Source of the DNA: Rotaria sordida
Taxonomy: Eukaryota; Rotifera; Eurotatoria; Philodinida; Philodinidae
Length of the DNA: 64,000 bases
Reading direction: 5' to 3'
Assembly: GCA_905250125.1 (NCBI GenBank)
Contig: CAJNOL010000226.1
Location: 1 to 64,000, forward strand
Shown here: positions 1 through 18,600 of the stretch, one piece after another
Layout of the letters: each line of letters begins with the position of its first letter
Position numbering within the stretch: the stretch's first letter is position 1
Position numbers and translations under genes: made by a program
The notes under the pieces: model-generated
What the model was told of the DNA's origin: nothing
Database searches by the model: none
What the model saw: the letters and a program-made list of their open reading frames with translations, nothing else

Positions 1-2750
1 ACTGAAAAAACAGTGTCAATTTTCTATCTATCTCTCTCTCTCTCTCTTTTTGTCATAATTCATAGTCGGTAAAGAAAAGGAGATCTGACATATAATTCAA
101 TAGATCAACTTTATTTATATTTGGTCTCATGCTTGAATTGTTTCATGTCACAAATTTATCAGTGTCAAATATTACAATCACCGATTTTCTTTTCTATTCT
201 ACTCTATGAAATTTGAGAATGACGACAAAATTAGTTTAGTCGTTTTTTTTTTTTTTTTAAGAAAAAGCAAATCGTTTGAACACAAAATAGGGTGGAGTTA
301 TGTCGCCGTCTTTTTAATATATTGATAAGAAAAAGACGTACGAAATGCTGTCAAATGGCATTTTTCATCGTATATTAATTCTACAATAGAACTCTATGAT
401 AAGAAATGAGTCTTTGTCCTCCTGTCACCCTTTTGTATATACAAGGCAATCATTAAGATAATTAAAGAGAGGGAGAGAGAGAATTCAACTAAAAGTCACA
501 ATTGAAATCTATGTGAAAGAAATAAAGAAAAAAAGGTGCAGAGATAATCAAGTGTGCTACAAAATTCATTTTGACATGCCTATATATCAGCAATCTATTT
601 GTTTTAGAAAATGATAGCAAGAACAATGTCATTAGATTGCTTGAGAAAATAAATATTTCAAGAGAAGAAGAAGAAGAGTGTTGAAAGATGCAATAAACGA
701 GATATATTTACTTATTGACATGACAATGAATATCTATTTTTTTTTGTTTAGTTATTCGTATTCAACGCTATCGAATACTAAGATACTTTTTTTTGGAATA
801 AATTGCAGTTTATAATCTTAATATATTCTGTGAGGTAGAGATCGGAAAGTCTGAGATTTCTCGAATTACAACTTATTGTCTTTAAACTTTTTTCTACTTT
901 GTATAAAAGTTTTAAATTCAATTTTTTTTTGTTTTATGAAAGATAAATAAACTATTGTGTAGATTTCACGATAAATGATCTATCTATTGTCGAAATCGAA
1001 TCTATAGAAATGTCGTAGATAGAATCATATTGTCACAGAGTTAGACGAGTCAAGTTAAATTGGTTTTAACAAATAAAATGATACAACTACTATAGCCTTA
1101 TTAACAAAGTACGGGAAATGAAATGAACTGTTTTCTATTATACAATTCCACAAGACAGTAAGAATACATTAATTTTTATAAATAAAAGTCTAAACGTAAA
1201 GTTATTCACAAGCAAAAGATATTTATTAACATCTAAATTTATTTCTTATTGTACTGCAAAGATGTTAAAATGCAAATATTAGCTGGTGAAATTAAAATGT
1301 ATCATCGATTGAAACATTGAGTAATATTTATTTATTTTTTAGATTCTTCTAGTATGCAGTCATTATTCCACATCTCATAAATTTTGTCCTTAAATGAATA
1401 TACCTTGTTATGTTTGATGCTTTGTATCACTTTTAATATGTGTCACTGTGTCTAATGAACTATGTATGTTCGATATCTCGTTTAATATATCGAATGTTCC
1501 ACAAATATGCATGATAAAAAAAAAACGTGAATAGCTCCTCAAAAGATCAAGTAATTTCAATAAACTTTTCATAATTTCATTCAATGTCCTTTAAAGTTTT
1601 ATTTCATATAGTTTTATCGATAAAATATCCCTAGGTTGATGCTTCTGATGTTCGAAAACAAGTGCATTTCCTGGAGTTATTCCGGTGATTTCTAATCATT
1701 GTCAGTGAACAATTATAACGTATTGACTGAAAATCACCGGAAAAATTCACAGTCTGTCTGAGTGCGGATTTGAATAAATAGAAAATTCACACCCCACTCA
1801 CACCCCACTCACACCCAGCTCTGTCATAAATTTTGTAAGAGTTTATAAGAACATTCGCAATAACCTGAACATCTAGTGTCTGGTATACTTTTACCAACAA
1901 CAAGAAATTCATCGACTTTTCAAATGTATTATAACGATAGAGCTTTTAGAATGTGGTTCATCTGATATGATATTAGCTTTACAAAAGTATTGGTAGATAA
2001 CTTTAATGCAATATTCATATGACGTTTCTTTATCGAATTCAATGAACAATTTTTATTTTACAATCATCGATAATTCAAGTTTGACCATCAATAAGTTCTA
2101 ATGTTAATAGATGAAGCTATTCAATTTGAAATAGAATGAATTAAAATTAAGTCAATATAACGGGTGAGCTATGATAAATCGAATTGATTGTAAATGAAAT
2201 TTTTCAATCATTTACTATTCCTATAAAATATTTATTTATATAATATAAAAAGATAGAGAATTTTCAATCTCTACAAATCTGTATACTACTTCACTTTTAC
2301 AAAGAACGTTTTTTTTTAAATTTCGAAGCAACCAACACATTGTATATCTCTATTGCAAAACTAAAAATAAACCAAGATATTCTCGATAAAATTATCTATC
2401 TTCTCGAATTATTAAGAAACTATTCATGTGTTTTTTTCCTCGTGCATTACTTCTGGAACATTCTCTACATTATACTTATTAAAAAATAATATTTTGAATC
2501 TGTTATATTAGAAAATAATTCACAACTGTCTATTTATTGTAGACATTTAATTGTATAATTTTATTTCTGATGTCGCACTTGTCCTTGAACATTTGTAGAG
2601 ATGTCGCAAAAATATAATTGAACAAGCTAAAACGAATCATATTCGATAGTTTAGAAGAAAGGAAGAATATGTCTTTGTTCTGTGCATTATTCGTACAATT
2701 CTATAGCATTTATATCGACCATCGTTTTCCTTTCACTCAAATAAGAAAAA
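1..2750. other. Non-coding 5' flank of MCM7
   Basis: No open frame with a recognisable product is seen on either strand. The sequence is AT-rich with short homopolymer runs, a CT microsatellite at about 37-56 and a small tandem repeat of an 11-nt CACCCCACTCA-like unit at about 1787-1815. The last 40 nt before the MCM7 ATG are pyrimidine-rich and end in an AG 4 nt before the ATG, so a splice or trans-splice acceptor for MCM7 is possible there. Any promoter is not identifiable by eye. Confidence 0.5.
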
Positions 2751-8331
<5,581 letters not shown>

Positions 8332-9601
8332 AGAAAAAATATTTAGTTGAATATAACTGTATATACGTATATATTTTTTTTTGTCGGACGCTGTCAGAAT
8401 TATTTGTACGTGTAGGAAAACAAAAAATATTTTTTTATATATATTCAATGAAGATTATGTTAGATATGATTGTATAAAAAAAAGAAAGAAAAAGATTAGA
8501 CATATAGATATATATATATATTTGAATAATAAAGATAATTCTATTTGGTATTATTTGAAGATTAGCTATAAATAATCAATAGCAATGCATACTATTTATT
8601 ATAATCAAGAGAGAACTACATGAATTGTAACACACTGTTTGAGTTCATATTAGACCACAAGAAGGTCTTGGTAAGAATAGAAAATGATTAAAAGGTTTGA
8701 TCTCATGAACCTTTACAGCTGAATTATGAGCGTTTTATTGAATTTTCTGCTCGTCTTTAGGTATTTACTGAGAAATCAAACAATGAAACTTAAATCTGAA
8801 ATTCCGCTTGTAGATAGTCTTCAAATATCTTCAAAGTTTCAGCTGAGAGGAATATTCCTTTGTTGAGATATTGAATTTTCAAGTAAGCCTGATTTACGTG
8901 ACATGTTTGTAGGAAAACGAATTTGTTTTTGAAAATTCAATATCTGAACCAAAGAGTATTCGTCTGGGTTGAAAATTTCAGGATATTCTGTGGATCATTA
9001 GACCTCTTTATGAGTGGAATTTCAGGTTGAAATTCTATTATTTGATTTTTCAAAAAATACTTTAAGACAAGTCGAAAATTCGGTACAACGACAATAAGTC
9101 GGCTTCAGAAATCCATGGGCACGAATCCAAAATGGCCGTAAATATACGAATAACTTTTTCCACACTGTGCTGACTCTTATATTCTTCCAGTAGGTTCGTG
9201 AAATTCCATTCTAATTTGTTAATAGCATCCAAAATAAAAAACAGAAAAAGAAAAAAGTTACCTCCAATATTCCGGGTCCTTCTCAGAAAGGTGAAGGTAT
9301 AATTCATGCTTACAATACGTCTTTCTGAGAAGGAATTTTAATACTAGTAAAATGAAGTATCACAACTTTTTTTTTCAGAAGAAAGTCAATGCTATTAGTA
9401 CTGAAATCGTGTATAATCTCTAATTTTTTGCTGCTTAGATCCTTGTACAAGTTCATATTGTTATTCCTATTCAAGATTTAATCTTTCTATTTGCTTAAAA
9501 GTATTCAAAGAGATTTGAAATATTTATTTTATTATAAATGCTCATTACAATAACTAAAATGAGTTTAATGGTCCTTTGCATTTTTTTACTTTAAAAAAAT
9601 A
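8332..9601. other. Intergenic spacer, MCM7 / NWD-like gene (tail-to-tail)
   Basis: This stretch holds the 3' ends of two convergent genes. An AATAAA lies at about 8527 for MCM7, and TTTATT runs at about 9525-9535 would serve as reversed poly(A) signals for the minus-strand gene. A foldback element occupies about 8735-9090. A short perfect palindromic pair, TTCTCAGAAAG / CTTTCTGAGAA, occurs at about 9283 and 9321. The 81-codon minus-strand frame at 9062-9307 overlaps the foldback and is not credible as a gene. Confidence 0.6.
8735..9090. repeat. Foldback element with arms of about 150 bp
   Basis: The left arm (about 8735-8885) is an imperfect reverse complement of the right arm (about 8930-9085). 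The clearest stretch is GATATTGAATTTTCAA at about 8868-8883 against TTGAAAATTCAATATC at about 8932-8948. Further paired blocks are CTGAAATTCC / GGAATTTCAG and GAAATCAAA / TTTGATTTTTC. There is no internal ORF. It looks like a diverged MITE or foldback. Confidence 0.65.
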
Positions 9602-12600
9602 TCACATAACTATACATGTATTTGATGTCACCGAATAATTATTCACTACTTTTAAATTATTTGCTCCTGCATTAGCTAATTGAATTCCTTTTATTTGTTG
9701 TCGATTATATTCCAAAGTTTTTTCACGTATATCATCAAGATTATGTTGTTGTTGTTGTTGTTGTTGTTCAATCGAAGTGTTATTTATTGGAGATTGATTT
9801 TCAATAACTATATCATCATCATCATCATTGTCTTTATCAGAATCACTAATCGTAAAGTCCGATGTACCAGATTGATACGGAAAACCTGCATAATATTTTA
9901 AAAAATATGCTCGATAGGATTTGCCGCTCTTCATTTTTGATAATGAAAGTTTTGCATTAAGACGATGAACATAACGATATGAAGTAATAGGTTGAATCAT
10001 TTTTCTCGCCTTATATGCGTCAAGTTCTTTATCATCATTTTCAATATCGCTATCATAATCATCTGAACTCATATCCATAAAATTTTCCATTTGTTCAACA
10101 ATATTTTTCGCAGCTGAATGACTATCTCGTTTAAGATTTCTAATAAAAACATAATATTAATAAAGAAAAAAAAAACAAAACTCTAGTTTTCTTTATACCT
10201 GCTTGGTAATGCTTGAATTTTCGACTGTAATGTTGGATCATCTGGATCAGCAATCATTAATGTTAATAAACGTCGATCATTCATTGCCAAAATAATAAAA
10301 TCATTATTAGCAATCATTGTTGTTACATAATCATAAACAAATAATCTTGCTAATTGACGACGATCTTTAACACGATACATACATAAAACTCGAGGTTTAA
10401 CAAGAGCAAATACATAATCTCCTGATTCATTAAGACATAATTGTTCACATTCATTTTCAAGCTGAATTGGTTCATGACAAATACATAAATTAATATTATG
10501 CAAATTTAATTGATTTTCACCATTAATAGCTGTAGCTAAACAATTATTTTTTAAAGTATAAATATCCGCTGTATCAAATGGTGTTATTTGATAAGAATTT
10601 TTATTTGATAATTGAATTCGACATGAATAAAGAGATTTATTTTCAAAATAGAATAAAAGAATTTCTTGATTCTTTTCACTGGTCATTCGAATTAAATGTG
10701 TTGATGAATATTGTGAAAGATCTATATCCATATAAATAATTTCATTTGATGTCCAGATAGCTAATAAATGTTGATCATCAGCAAGTACAATAAGTGATGC
10801 TTTCGAATGAAGTGTTAATATGGAAGTAAATAATTTTGAACATTTTATATTTAATTGTTTATTTGATGTTTGATTAAATTTGATATTATTTTTATTTATT
10901 TGTTGAGTAATACAACGAATTGATCCATCATTAGTAATCAAAATAAAAGTATCTTCATTTATAGTGAATACTCGTGTTGGATAACGAAGATGAAGACGAA
11001 AAAGTGGTTCTTTATTTAAAGAGTTTAATTCATAGATTTCAGCCCAATATGTATTTGTAATTATAAGTACAGCTCTTTCAGATAAAACAGCATAATCATC
11101 AATTTTTGTTGAATTAGGAAAATGACGTTTTGATTCAATTGACGTAGAATGTTGATATAGCCATGAAGTTAGTTCTCTATATAAAACATATCATCATACT
11201 AATAACTTTTTTCCAATAGTAAGAAATAAAATACGAATGTATTAATTCACTCTTCCATGGACAGTTTTGGACCAAGGCCTTTGTCCCTCGGAGATATTCA
11301 CCTAACTGATTAATCGCTTTTGAGTCCAGACTATGCGCATCATGTAGGCTCAAATGAGTTTTAAATATCCTGAAACGAGTTCAGCTTTTAGCTCATTGCT
11401 GCATAGATACTGCAAATTTACGGTAGCTTTTAAATGAATGTTGTAGCACTCTGTCAAGAACATCAGCAAAATTGATTTTCAAACTTCGACTTGAAAATTT
11501 GCATAGAGACAAGCCCTAATGAGATCGTGAAAGTTTCAGGTCTTTTGATTTGTTTCTATGTTAAAAGAAGAACATCGAATTTGCCGATGTTTTGGAGCGA
11601 TGCAAAAGACACGGTGTTACCATAGTTGTATCTTAGGACAGGAATAACGACAAGATCTGAAATATTCACAATCTCATTAAGGCCTGTCACACTATACCAA
11701 GTTTCCAGTCGAAATTCGAAAATCAGTTTTTCTGGTGTTTCTGAGGTGGAGGAAGACCGAAATTTCGGCCTGGTCCGAATTTCTAGTGAATTTTCGGGCC
11801 AGGAGTCGAAAGTCCTAAGAGAATTTCGACACGTGATCGCATTGGCCCCTAAAATAACAAAAATCCAATTTGCTTAATTAGTTGCAAGATATAGTGGTGC
11901 TGAGCAGGACGACATAGCGCTGAGCAGAGTGACGTAGTGCTGAGCAGGACAGCACAATGCGTAGAGGATCGATCTCTTCTACATCAAAAGTACCAATCAC
12001 ACATTAAGGTATGAGTGTTTAGGCGCTGATGCGGAGGTCCGTGATGTGAATATATGATGTGTGATTGCCACTGTTAATGTAAAAAGCATATACACTCTAA
12101 ACATTATGTCGTCCTGCTCAGCACTACGTCATTTTGCTCGATGCTACGTCATCCTGCTCAGCACCATCATATCTTGCAACTACCTAAGGAAATTAGGTTT
12201 TCTTCTTTTAGGGGTCAACGAGGTGATAAAATGAAATTTCCTCGGGACTATCGACACGGCTCGAAAATTTACTAGAAATTCGGATTGGGTCGAAAACTCC
12301 ATGGATTGAAATTCCTATAATCTGTATTCATAGCTCATTTGGGTCCACATAATGCACATAGCCTTGATTAGCATTCTTGGGACTATCCAAAATTCATTTC
12401 ATCCCATATAACTCTAGTCTCGACTCAAAAAAGGCAATTTATCAGCTGCACAACTTTCCTCGTTCGTCAGAAGTTAAATATGACTTCCATGTAGTTCGAT
12501 TTGTCATCAGTTGTTCTCTCTCAAACAAGATCAAAAAACAAAAAGAAATAAAATGATATTTGCATGTTTGCTTATATTTTTTATTCCAAAAGTCGGTGGT

Positions 12601-15600
12601 TTGCTGAAATCTTTTCGATCGATTTCACTTAGACTTACTGTTTCGATATATCCAATGTGATTGCTTTTGTTCCAGATAATTGAATTGTACCAATTAATTC
12701 TGTTGTACGTGGTAATGGTGGTAGTTTTTTAAAAGCTTCTCGTGCTGCAAAACCATGATATGCATTAATAACTCCATTTTGCATTGAACATAGAAAAAGA
12801 CTTGCTAGTAGAAATTAATAAAAAGAATAATTTTTTTTTTTTTTTTTTTTTATGTTAAAATCTATTCTTACCAGAATCACCTGATGGTTTAATAGTAAGT
12901 ACTGATGATGAACTAATATCAATAGAAACATATAATTGATGTTCATGATAAAAATTACATTTGCCATGTTTATTATCTTCTCCTTCAGTACACTTCCATT
13001 TATACATATTAATAATACCACCTCGAGCAGTGTATATAAAATGCGGACGTTTTGCATGTACTGAAACAACATCACATTGACCGGGAATACGTACATATGA
13101 TATATCTTGTTTCATACAAGTATGCACAACACATAAACATTCTTTTGTTAAAACCATAAAGTATATCTTCATTGAGTCACTTGATACATCTTCTTTGTCG
13201 TCAGGTAATACAATTCGTTCAATTGGTTTAGGATTTATAGGTGGATTAAAAGCAATTAATGTTTTAATTATTTCTTTATCAGATAAAATTTTTTGTGTAT
13301 TAATTATTGAATTTAAATCGATATGAGCAAAATCAATAGGAATTGTTGAATCAAATGTACAAATTAATTTATCATTATCAACAATAACTAAATCTAAATG
13401 TTTACCAGCATTAATTGTACCACGATGAATGAATGTTGAATCGTTAAGAGTATAAAATAGAATAGTTCCATCATAAAGAATAATACTAATTAATAATGAA
13501 CTTAATTTAGAATGTAAAACTGTTTTAATTGATGATGGTAATGATAAAACAATTTTAAAAAATAATTTATTTTCTCCTAAACTCCAACATTCAACAGTAT
13601 TAGAATTTTGTTCAACAAGTATACATAAACCACGTTTATTATTAAGTATGTCAACAGTTGAATATCCTTTTGTTGATGTTCGCTGAAATTTAATATCACC
13701 ATGACTTGATACAAGATAAACATGATGAAATGAATTAACAAAAAAAACATATTGTTTCAATTTTTCCTCATCATCCTCGTCTGAATCTGAAGAATCAGAA
13801 CTATCTGAATCATAATTAGTATTATTTTCCTTTGTATGACGAATAATCATTTTTGGTAATGTTGTCGAATTTAAATAAGGTTCATTTAATTTAGGTAATT
13901 TAATATCTACTGCTGTATTACCTGTACGCATATTAATAACAATTATTTTATTTGATAATGATATAGCTGCCATTTGATTATTTGCAAAATCCAAATCAAC
14001 AACAGGCATTGTATGTTTATTCATTGAATAGATTAAACCATTTCCTGGTGGTTGTATTTGACAATATGGTACAATAAGTGCACAATGACGTGGACTTTGT
14101 TCATCACATTGTTTTAATAAATTAGTTATATAAGTTTTCAAACCATATAATGTTACTAAACGGGATGTTAATTCAAATGCGAAATTTTCTGGATATTCAT
14201 TAAGTAAAAGACCAAATAATAGATAAGTCATTCGAAGAATTGAAAGTTCCTTTTGAGACATTCGAACTTCGTCGGATGATTTATATGATGATACACTTTC
14301 AAATTGATCAATATCATTTTGAATATCCATAAATGATGAACAACTAAATTTAGCATCTAAAGAGAAAAAGCATATTTTGTTTAATGTTTCAATTATGAAA
14401 ACAATAAACATACGCATAAATGAATAATTAAAAAAAATTTCTTCAGATGCAATTGGAATTGCTATATCAGGTGCTAGTTTAATTAAAAATTGAGGTAATT
14501 CATTTAATTTCCGTTTATTATATTGTATTCGACCATCAACATCAATAAATTCAACAGGTTGTGATGTTGTAAAACGATTTGCTTGAATTTCGCCAGCTGA
14601 CTCATCTAATTTGTATTTATTAACCAATTTAGGATCATCGATTTTAAATGGTTTATTTTTTCCTTTCCATGTTTCTTTAAATAAATCAACAACATTTTGA
14701 AAAACTATTTTTCGATCTGTGTCATTTAAATTTGATATATATTTTTCTCGAGCTACTTCAATAAATCGACGATGATACCTATAGAAGAGAAATTATACAA
14801 AAGTAGATGTTATATTCCTTACTATTCTTGCAAAAATTTACAAGATTAATTTGGAATTTATTTTCCTTCTAATAAATATGATGACTGGTCCTCATACAGA
14901 GAGGAATAAATGGATCGAAAACCGAAAGTCTACAAGCATCTTAAAAAGGTCGATTATGTTGAGAAATACTCGAACTCAACTGAACCGTAGGGTGCTTTCA
15001 TAATTGTCCATATACCCAAGAAACGCTTGGGCAAATACCCAACATTATTCGAACTGGCTGGATAGTTTCCGAACCGAACATCCAGCCAGAGTAGGTTTTG
15101 GTGCATGTCTATTTATTACTGAGTGATTTTAATAATATCTATATTTATTACAATCTATAGAAATCTACCGAGACGAAGCTTCTCGATCTTAGTCATTCGT
15201 GGCATCAGACTTTGTTACAAGGAAACCTGTCTGTTTCCGGAATCTGTGTAGGTTGACTACTCAAAAAATTTTGAGAGATTTAAGACAAATAGATGTCGGT
15301 GAGTAGAGTAGATATTGTCATAAACTCAAAAACTCGGATACTTTCATGTGGATAATGATAGTCAATTACCGTTTTGTTACCAAGTATCAGGTGTAGGGGT
15401 GTCAGCTTCGGGTTCCGTTCCTAGGAACGGGAACCCGCAGCGGGTTCCGGATTCCTAGAAACGGGAATCCACTTGGTTATTCATTTCTGTGCATTTTTGA
15501 ACATACTGGAGTGCTTATACATACTTTTTATTTCGTTTTGAGACGAGTCACTCCGGGTTCGTGGGAACGGGAGCTCGTACCGGGTTCCGGGTTCCTAGGA

Positions 15601-18600
15601 ACGGGAACCCGGTTAAAAATTCATTTCTGTGCATTTTTGAACACACTAGAGTTCATAGACATACTTTTTCTTTCGTTTTGAGACAAGTCTCTCTGGGGTC
15701 CCGGGTTCCCAGGAACGAGAACCCACACCGGGTTCCCAAAAACTGGGAACCCTATCTAAACTTCTATTTTAAATGATTTGCAACAGGGTTCCTCATTCTT
15801 AGGAACCCGGTGCGGGTTCCCGTTCCTGGGAACCCGGAACTCGATACAGGTTCTCGTTCTTGGGAACCCGGGGAGACTTCTCTCAAAACGGAAGAAAAAG
15901 TATGTCTATGAACTCTAGTGTGCTCAAAAATGCACAGAAATGAATTTTTAACCGGGTTCCCGTTTCTAAGAACCCGGAACCCGTTACGGGTTCTCGTTCC
16001 CAGGAACCCGGGAACTCGGAGTGACTTGCTCAAAACGAAAGAAAAAGCATGTCTATGAACTTCAGCGCGTTCAAAAATGCATAGAAATGAATAATCAAGC
16101 GGGTTCCCGTTCCTTAGGAACGGAACTCCAAAGAACGGGAACCCTGACACCCCTAATCAGGTGTCGGAAAACTTGTGAGATTGATTTTTCGATCCAATAA
16201 GACCTATCTTAGGCAAATAACGATTTCTTATGAAGATTGACCACAGATAATTTTTTTCAGTTAGAAAGATTACTTTCCTACGATTTAGGCAAGTTTTATA
16301 CAAAAAAAAAATCGTTATTCCCGTAAATTAGGCTTTCCTTGAGCAAAATAAAAGCGATGAACTTTCTGTTATTCGTTACAGAGTAACGAAATGGTAACTG
16401 GCCTCTCCTAATCATAACCGATATTGACTAAGGTAGAGACTAAAAGCCTCGGTACATGTCCAATAATCTAGGATAAAATATGTTTCATTATTTTTGTTCT
16501 AGCTTTAATCCAATTTAATTGAAAAATAAATCTACATAAAAGTTTGCATGCATTCAAATAATAAAGCACGATTTCTAAACACGGAATAGATTAAAATATT
16601 TATAGTAACTCGAAGCGATCAATAACATGCAACGATAATTACAAAAATGTTTTTTTTTCTTCATACATTCACCTAAAATATATTGGACACGTCCATTGTA
16701 ATTAGCGAAGACTGGAAAGTCCTATATTTTCTATTTCTCAAAACCTTTAACGTGTTTACTTTTTATTTTATCATGACTTTCTCCACAATTGTTTGACTTT
16801 ACAGAAAACCAGTTCTGTAGTGCATCAATACCGCTTTTTTCATGTCATCTCGAGACAAAACAAACTAACGCTAACACATAAGGTCATTGTACATAATAGT
16901 TTTTTCCTTGAAATCTAATCATTTGTGTATAATACATTTGTATCTTTCGAATGAAAAGAAATTTCTAATTTTCTTATACATCTTCCTATAAGATTTTCAA
17001 AAATAAAATCTATACCAATAAATAACAGGTGCATCATCAACTTCTTTTTCAGTAATATATTCATCTAAATCATTTCGAATTCTTGTCCATAAAATTCCTG
17101 GTAAACGACGAACAGGTGGTATATAATGTTGAAAAACACTTTTAAGTACATCATCATCAAGTGAAAGAACATCTTCAAGTTCATTTTGACTAATACCACT
17201 TCGACAAGCTGTCATATAACATAAGGCTCGACTAAATAAAACATTATTGTGTATCATTTGTAAACGTTCAAATAAATAACGTATACAATCATCAACATCA
17301 TTTAATTGATTTAATGTTTCATCAATTGAATCATATGAATGCCAATAAGATATAATATCAAACATAAGTTTCATAAATAACGGCAAAATTTGATTTTTTT
17401 TCTTCATTAAATTATTTATAAATAAACGTTGATCTGTACTTAATGAACGTTGTTTCATTTCAAGCCAATCATTATAAACAATTTCAACTGTTGATGATTC
17501 AAATGGTGGAACATGTATAAATAAATTTTCATTTTCAATTAAAATATGTTTTAAATTTTCTAAAATACCACCATGATCAGGTAATGTTGATACAATACAT
17601 TTAACATTTGATGGAAATTCTACTGGTAACCATTTACAATCATATGCATCAGTATGTAATTGATCAATTGAATCAAGTAATATAAGAAGATATTCATTAT
17701 CAGGAATTTGAGTAAGAAGATTTAATTCAAGTTGATCACGAAGTTGATTTACAGTTGGATAGGCAGTCATTGGTAGGTTATATAATTCAGAAATTTGTGT
17801 AGATATAGAAAGTAATGTTTTATAAATAGTTGAAGAAACCGGTGTAGTTCTAGATAAAATAAAGAATATCAATTCTTTTCTTTTGATTCGACTTAACCTA
17901 CCCGAGAAAACGTAAAATAACCGAAACAGATCGATTAGACCACCATTTAAATATCTTGAATTAACTTTTAATTATTTTAAGATTTATCTCAAAATTAAGT
18001 TAACTAACCTCTGTTGCCGTTTTAGCTATTACACTTGTCTTTCCACAACCTGATTCACCATAAACAACACATGGTCGATATTCAAAACTATTTTTCACAA
18101 ATTTTTCTAACTAAAAAAAAAAAATTATCGAACTTTATTTACTTTTTTTTTTTTGAATCAAATATTTCTTATCATACTTTAGATAGATCATCAATTCTTC
18201 CATGAAATTTAGCAACATATGTTTTACATTGTATAGCATGTTCTAAAACTTCATGTTGTAAACTGTCAGAACCAATTGTATAACGTGATTGAACACATCG
18301 ATCTATTTGTTCTTTTACTGCTGTATAAAAATCATTATTAAATTTTTCTATATATTGAGAATGTTCTTGTCGATTAATTCCATTCGGTGACCAATCAACT
18401 TTATATTTGTATATGTTTTGAGATTTTAATGCAGCTGGAATACGAACTCCTTTTAATCGATCGAGTAATTTTTCAGCTTCTTGATCAATAACTGTTTCTG
18501 ATGACATATCGATATATTTTCGTGCTTTTTCATCTGATAAATGATTTTTAATATCAACAATTTCACGTAAAAAACATAAAGTACGTTCATTAGCATCTTT

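Noticed and set aside
9680-9901. 73-codon plus-strand frame with poly-Leu and poly-Ile
   Set aside because: Antisense of the poly-Gln and acidic stretch in the last NWD exon.
15561-16150. Frames of 71 and 128 codons with FRVPRNGNP repeats
   Set aside because: They translate the GGGTTCC palindromes of the hAT-like element; not a protein.
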